Assembly: GCF_014705655.1 (NCBI RefSeq)
Contig: NZ_JACXIY010000034.1
Coordinates: forward strand, 24,437 to 88,436
Direction: 5' to 3'
DNA from: Paenibacillus arenilitoris
Lineage (GTDB): Bacteria > Bacillota > Bacilli > Paenibacillales > Paenibacillaceae
Length of the DNA: 64,000 nucleotides
A program made the position numbers and the translations under genes. The stretch's first letter is position 1. Every line of letters begins with the position of its first letter. Of the stretch, positions 60,619-64,000 are shown piece by piece. Under the pieces are notes generated by a model. It was not told where the DNA came from. It did no database searches and saw nothing but the letters and a program-made list of their open reading frames with translations.

Positions 60619-61227
60619 ATGCCAAAACAAAAATTAACGAACCCGCTGGCGTTAGCCATCCTATCCCTGCTGCAAGAGAGGCCGATGCATCCTTACGAAG
60701 CAGGAGCCACCATGAAGCAGCGCGGCATGAACGACGTCATCAAATTAAATACAGGATCCCTCTACGCGATCATCGAGACGTTATTGAAAAAAGGGCTCAT
60801 CCAGCCTGTCGGAACCGAGCGGGAAGGCAAGCATCCGGAACGAACGATCTACGAGCCTACGCCTGCCGGCACGGCCGTCTTATTCGACTGGATTCGTTCC
60901 CTCGTTCGAACGCCTGCCAAGGAATACCCCCAATTCGCCGCGGGCCTCGCCTTCCTCGGTCATCTATCCCCGGAGGAGGCCGTGGTTTTGCTTGAGGAAA
61001 GGTGCGGCAAGCTGTCCGAATTAACGGCCAAAATGCGTACCGAGCTTCGGCAGAACGCCGAGCACGGGCTTGACCGGCTATTCGTCGTCGAGCAGGAATA
61101 CGCGCTTGCGCTGAACGAGGCGGAGCTGCGGTGGGTGGACGCCTTGATCGGGGATATCCGGGGCGAGGTGCTCACGAAACGGATGAACGATAAGCTCGTT
61201 TGGGCCATCACCTATCAAGAACAGTAA
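60619..61227 (+). CDS. PadR-family transcriptional repressor
   Basis: A 202-residue PadR protein of the longer (subfamily 1) type. The N-terminal winged helix has LALAILSLLQERPMHPYEAGATM and NTGSLYAIIETLLKKGLIQPVGTEREGKHPERTIYEPTPAG, and the C-terminal helical half (about 95-202) mediates dimerisation. It is divergent from the monooxygenase and likely represses both genes through the two palindromes. AAAAGGGG lies before the ATG at 60619. Confidence 0.9.
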   Translation: MPKQKLTNPLALAILSLLQERPMHPYEAGATMKQRGMNDVIKLNTGSLYAIIETLLKKGLIQPVGTEREGKHPERTIYEPTPAGTAVLFDWIRSLVRTPAKEYPQFAAGLAFLGHLSPEEAVVLLEERCGKLSELTAKMRTELRQNAEHGLDRLFVVEQEYALALNEAELRWVDALIGDIRGEVLTKRMNDKLVWAITYQEQ

Positions 61228-61256
61228 TAACCCAGCGCAATTAATTTTTATATTTG

Positions 61257-61303
61257 AAAAAAGACATGCAGCCGGTACCCAGTTACCGAACGCATGTCTT
61301 TTT
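61257..61303. terminator. bidirectional terminator between padR and the WYL regulator
   Basis: AAAAAGACATGCG pairs with (C/G)GCATGTCTTTTT, enclosing a second stem GGTACC...GGTAAC. A and T runs on both sides serve both convergent genes. Confidence 0.85.
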
Positions 61304-61306
61304 CCT

Positions 61307-62227
61307 TTATTGTTGATATAGCCGGGCTAGGTCCGCCAAATGCGCTTTCATCGCATCGACCAGCTTCTTCGGTTCGACGATGACCGCATCCTTCCCGTAA
61401 CCGAGCGCTCTTCGCAAAGCCGCTTCCTCCGAATAAAAACGGGCTATGACTTTAATGGTCCCGTCCTCCAAAGCCGTAATCTGCTCCGGCTCGAATTCAT
61501 CCCTTACTTTCGTTTTCATCGATTGGTTGAAATGAAGCGTTGCCTCGATCCGCGGCTCGTGCTCCTGCGGCCATTTGACCGGCGAATCCTCCAGCACCAG
61601 CGGACGGCGAGAGAATCCTTCCTGCAGACGCTCAAGCCGGTTGATCCGCGACAACCGAAACACCCTCACATCCAGCCGCGTGAGACAATACCCCCATACG
61701 TACCAAGCATTGCCTTTCAAATAGATCCCCATCGGCTCGATCCGCCTGCCCGTTTCCTGACCGTAATAATCCATGTAGTCGAAAGCGACAAGCCTGCTTT
61801 CCTTAATGGACCCGTGCAGAAGGCGAATTTTTTCCTTGTCCGCCGGCTTTGAAAGCCACTGCAAGTCCATGTTCAGCGTGCCGCCCTCTTCTGCCTTCCC
61901 CGCCGGTATCAAGGAGCCGATCCGATCCAACAAGCCGGCGATGTCCTGATCGTTCGAGACAGATTGCATGCCGCGCAGGGCATTATATATCGACGAGAAA
62001 TCGTCCAGCGAGAGACTCTGCCGCTCCAACCGGTAGCCCTCCATAATTTCGTAGCCCCCGTCGAGCCCCGCGAACGATGCGATCGGGATGCCCGCGGCAT
62101 TGATCGCCTCCATGTCCCGGTAGACCGTACGAAGCGATACCTCGAACCGTTCGGCCAGCTCCGCCGCTCCGATTCTTTTTTTGTTAAGCAGCGCCATCGT
62201 AATCGCCAACAGTCGATCCAGCTTCAT
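61307..62227 (-). CDS. YafY-type HTH/WYL-domain transcriptional regulator
   Basis: A 306-residue regulator. The N-terminal HTH_11 (MKLDRLLAITMALLNKKRIGAAELAERFEVSLRTVYRDME) is followed by a WYL domain of about residues 140-210 (AFDYMDYYGQETGRRIEPMGIYLKGNAWYVWGYC, with the WYVWGYC motif in place of canonical WYL) and a C-terminal WCX segment. WYL proteins sense small ligands or nucleic acids. It is divergent from the azoreductase gene, with a palindrome between them. The ATG at 62227 has GGAGG 8 nt upstream. Confidence 0.9.
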   Translation of the reverse strand: MKLDRLLAITMALLNKKRIGAAELAERFEVSLRTVYRDMEAINAAGIPIASFAGLDGGYEIMEGYRLERQSLSLDDFSSIYNALRGMQSVSNDQDIAGLLDRIGSLIPAGKAEEGGTLNMDLQWLSKPADKEKIRLLHGSIKESRLVAFDYMDYYGQETGRRIEPMGIYLKGNAWYVWGYCLTRLDVRVFRLSRINRLERLQEGFSRRPLVLEDSPVKWPQEHEPRIEATLHFNQSMKTKVRDEFEPEQITALEDGTIKVIARFYSEEAALRRALGYGKDAVIVEPKKLVDAMKAHLADLARLYQQ

Positions 62228-62274
62228 GAGCTTTACCTCCAAACTTGTTCCTCATGAACAGTATACCACTTTCT

Positions 62275-62294
62275 GCTGACAGCCTGCTGTCAGC
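62275..62294. promoter_or_regulatory. palindrome between WYL regulator and azoreductase
   Basis: GCTGACAG-CCTG-CTGTCAGC is a perfect 8-4-8 inverted repeat about 65 nt before the azoreductase ATG and 48 nt before the regulator. It is a likely operator of the WYL protein. Confidence 0.55.
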
Positions 62295-62356
62295 GGCTAT
62301 CGTTTATTCTGTCCTTGTTAGATCAATCTGCCTTAAAAAAAGGAGAATCATGAACC

Positions 62357-62983
62357 ATGACAACCGTGCTGTTTATTAAAGCCAATGACCGTCCTTCGGA
62401 GCAAGCGGTCAGCGTCCGCATGTATGAAACGTTTCTTCAAGCCTACAAAGAGAAAAACCCGAACGATGCGATCGTCGAGCTGGATTTGTTCCGTATGGAT
62501 CTTCCCTATCACGGGAACGCCGCTTTAAGCGCAGCTTACAAGCTTGGCGAAGGGTACGAGCTCACAATCGAGGAACGCGCATGGATTGATCGCATCAAGC
62601 GGCATCAAGCCCAGTTCATCGAAGCGGACAAAATCGTAATCGCTTTTCCGCTTTGGAACATGACCGTGCCGGCCCCGCTGATCACTTATGTATCGTACTT
62701 GACCGAAGCCGGCGTAACGTTTTCTTTCACGGAGCACGGTCCGGTAGGGCTTATCGGGGATAAAAAAGCAGCGCTTCTCAACGCGCGCGGCGGCGACTAT
62801 TCCGGCGGAACGGCAGCCGCCTCCGAAATGTGCCTAATCTTTATGAAAAACACGTTAGCCTTCTGGGGGATCGCCGAGCCGCTTACGGTCGTTATCGAAG
62901 GCCATCAGCAGTACCGGGACCGCTCGGCAACGATCATCGAAACCGGCCTTGCCGAAACCGCTCGCTTGGCGGCTGCCTTCTAA
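62357..62983 (+). CDS. FMN-dependent NADH-azoreductase/NAD(P)H-quinone oxidoreductase
   Basis: A 208-residue flavodoxin-fold protein of the AzoR family. Landmarks are VLFIKANDRPSEQAVSVRMYETFLQAYKE (phosphate-binding loop), FPLWNMTVPAPLITYVSYLTEAGVTFSFTEHGPVGLIGDKKAALLNARGG, where PLWN and the GGDYSGG loop hold FMN, and WGIAEPLTVVIEGHQQ. It reduces quinones and azo dyes by two electrons and protects from thiol stress. AAAGGAG precedes the ATG. It is probably regulated by the divergent WYL protein. Confidence 0.9.
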   Translation: MTTVLFIKANDRPSEQAVSVRMYETFLQAYKEKNPNDAIVELDLFRMDLPYHGNAALSAAYKLGEGYELTIEERAWIDRIKRHQAQFIEADKIVIAFPLWNMTVPAPLITYVSYLTEAGVTFSFTEHGPVGLIGDKKAALLNARGGDYSGGTAAASEMCLIFMKNTLAFWGIAEPLTVVIEGHQQYRDRSATIIETGLAETARLAAAF

Positions 62984-63018
62984 GGCGGCCTCCGGCCTCT
63001 TTTAAAAATAAACAACAA

Positions 63019-63043
63019 AAAACCCTTGTTCGCCAAGGGTTTT
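63019..63043. terminator. bidirectional terminator between azoreductase and the tRNA array
   Basis: AACCCTTG-TTCG-CCAAGGGTT with T runs on both strands; on the minus strand six T follow, ending the eight-tRNA array. Confidence 0.85.
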
Positions 63044-63052
63044 CTCATGTTA

Positions 63053-63135
63053 TGGTGCGCGTAGAGGGACTTGAACCCCCACGGTCTCCCGCTAGATCCT
63101 AAGTCTAGTGCGTCTGCCAATTCCGCCATACGCGC
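63053..63135 (-). tRNA. tRNA-Leu (anticodon TAG), copy 2
   Basis: 83 nt with encoded CCA and a long variable arm. Acceptor GCGCGTA, anticodon loop CTTAGGA. Near-identical to the copy at 63163; a pair in the anticodon stem differs by a compensatory change. Confidence 0.97.
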
Positions 63136-63162
63136 TTGGGTGATGCGTGACATTCTGTTATA

Positions 63163-63245
63163 TGGTGCGCGTAGAGGGACTTGAACCCCCACGGTCTCCC
63201 GCCAGATCCTAAGTCTGGTGCGTCTGCCAATTCCGCCATACGCGC
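63163..63245 (-). tRNA. tRNA-Leu (anticodon TAG), copy 1
   Basis: 83 nt with encoded CCA. Same as the following copy except G-C in place of A-T in one anticodon-stem pair. Confidence 0.97.
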
Positions 63246-63262
63246 ACGAATATAAAAAAAAA

Positions 63263-63338
63263 TGGTGAGTCATGTAGGACTCGAACCTACGACACCCTGA
63301 TTAAAAGTCAGGTGCTCTACCAACTGAGCTAATGACTC
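63263..63338 (-). tRNA. tRNA-Lys (anticodon TTT)
   Basis: 76 nt with encoded CCA. Acceptor GAGTCAT, anticodon loop CTTTTAA. Confidence 0.97.
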
Positions 63339-63349
63339 ATAATAAAAAA

Positions 63350-63424
63350 TGGCTGGGGATCTAGGATTCGAACCTAGGCATGACGGAGTCAAAGTCCGTT
63401 GCCTTACCGCTTGGCTAATCCCCA
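63350..63424 (-). tRNA. tRNA-Gln (anticodon TTG)
   Basis: 75 nt with encoded CCA. Acceptor TGGGGAT, anticodon loop CTTTGAC. Confidence 0.96.
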
Positions 63425-63433
63425 ACAGCGATA

Positions 63434-63509
63434 TGGTGGAGGATGACGGGATCGAACCGCCGACCCTCTGCTTGTAAGGCAGATGCTCTCCCAGCTGAGC
63501 TAATCCTCC
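63434..63509 (-). tRNA. tRNA-Val (anticodon TAC)
   Basis: 76 nt with encoded CCA. Acceptor GGAGGAT, anticodon stem CTGCC/GGCAG side with loop TTACAA. Confidence 0.96.
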
Positions 63510-63515
63510 GAATCA

Positions 63516-63590
63516 TGGTGACCCGTAGGGGATTCGAACCCCTGTTACCTCCGTGAAAGGGAGGTGTCTTAACCCCTTGACCAACGGGCC
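63516..63590 (-). tRNA. tRNA-Glu (anticodon TTC)
   Basis: 75 nt with encoded CCA. Acceptor GGCCCGT, anticodon loop CTTTCAC. Confidence 0.96.
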
Positions 63591-63628
63591 GAAAAAAGAT
63601 GTTGCTTGGCTTTGCGATTGAAAGAAAA

Positions 63629-63704
63629 TGGAGCTCTCAACCGGGATCGAACCGGTGACCTCATCCTTACCATGGATGCACTCTACCTACTGAGCTATGA
63701 GAGC
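63629..63704 (-). tRNA. tRNA-Thr (anticodon GGT)
   Basis: 76 nt with encoded CCA. Acceptor GCTCTCA, anticodon stem CATCC/GGATG with loop ATGGTAA. Confidence 0.96.
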
Positions 63705-63709
63705 GTAAA

Positions 63710-63785
63710 TGGCTCCCCGAACAGGACTCGAACCTGTGACAACTCGATTAACAGTCGAGTGCTCTACCAACTGAGCTATCAGGGA
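63710..63785 (-). tRNA. tRNA-Asn (anticodon GTT)
   Basis: 76 nt with encoded CCA. Acceptor TCCCTGA, anticodon loop CTGTTAA. First tRNA of the array in transcription order. Confidence 0.97.
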
Positions 63786-64000
63786 ACGGCTTCACCTGCA
63801 TAAGAGGTACGGTTGAAAACCAAGGCATTGCGCCCTGAAAACTGGATACGAAAGATAATCTGTAGAGCCTTTAGTTTGTATTTTGGCCCCCCGCAAAGTA
63901 TTCGGAATCTGCTCCGAAGCCTAAGCTTCACTTTGTGGGGTACATAAGCATATGCTTACGATGCCAGATTTTCCTGTCGGAAAACTTGTAGGATAAGCCC
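63786..64000 (-). other. probable rRNA operon spacer at the right edge
   Basis: On the minus strand this stretch contains TTTCGTATCCAGTTTTCAGGGCGC, written here as two parts TTTCGTATCCAG and TTTTCAGGGCGC, a sequence resembling rRNA spacer segments of Bacillales. With the Asn-Thr-Glu-Val-Gln-Lys-Leu tRNA order downstream, it suggests that 5S or 23S rRNA lies beyond the window. No rRNA sequence is seen inside. Confidence 0.5.

Noticed and set aside
63786..64000. 5S rRNA gene at the right edge
   Set aside because: No 5S-like conserved sequence is present on either strand; only spacer-like sequence is seen.

Overview
The window looks like chromosomal DNA of a Paenibacillus/Cohnella-type Firmicute (inferred from gene content, not from a marker-gene search). 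It is GC-rich for a Firmicute, has strong AGGAGG-type ribosome binding sites and many TTG/GTG starts. It carries the cdaA-cdaR-glmM-glmS locus with a glmS ribozyme, a sigW-rsiW pair, several ATPase-less LplABC-type sugar importers with YesN/AraC regulators, and tRNA arrays with encoded CCA ends.

Layout. 0-5 kb: small accessory genes (two methyltransferases, a GyrI-like protein, a glyoxalase-fold protein with a helical tail) and a decayed dapA-like pseudogene. 4.8-8.4 kb: a sugar-catabolic operon (TIM-barrel isomerase, Gfo/Idh/MocA dehydrogenase, CBM9-like protein) divergent from an AraC regulator. 8.4-11.1 kb: a metal-efflux P-type ATPase with a CmtR-like ArsR repressor. 11.2-16.2 kb: an OmpR-type two-component system with a beta-propeller lipoprotein and an unusual amidase-deacetylase fusion. 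Identically phased 11-bp direct repeats sit at both promoters.

16.2-38.4 kb: three separate LplABC-like importers, each with two permeases and a lipoprotein and none with an ATPase. Each is controlled differently: a YesM/YesN two-component pair (kinase reading frame broken at a T9 tract), a membrane-bound AraC regulator in line with a sulfatase-bearing operon, and a divergent membrane-bound AraC regulator beside an operon with a five-bladed-propeller (DUF1861-like) gene.

38.4-43.1 kb: an AT-rich island directly downstream of glmS, bounded by imperfect direct repeats that are themselves terminator hairpins. It encodes a cytosine-5 DNA methyltransferase, a MORC/MutL-like GHKL ATPase and an unrecognised Rossmann-like protein as one coupled operon, with a divergent Vsr nickase. 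No classical restriction nuclease is visible. This is the best candidate for an under-described system.

43.1-55.1 kb: housekeeping genes, namely glmS (ribozyme plus its own promoter), glmM, cdaR, cdaA, rsiW, sigW, an HtrA-type protease without a PDZ domain, and ppc with repeat-bearing leader. 55.4-57.8 kb: a 35-aa ORF, a DUF3231/CotF-like protein, and a four-unit tandem array of tRNA-Gly 3' ends plus terminator ahead of a Gly-Arg-Pro-Gly tRNA cluster. 58-63 kb: a Fur-controlled siderophore ATPase, a flavin monooxygenase/PadR divergon with matched operators, and a WYL-regulator/azoreductase divergon. 63-64 kb: eight tRNAs, probably the distal part of an rRNA operon lying beyond the right edge.
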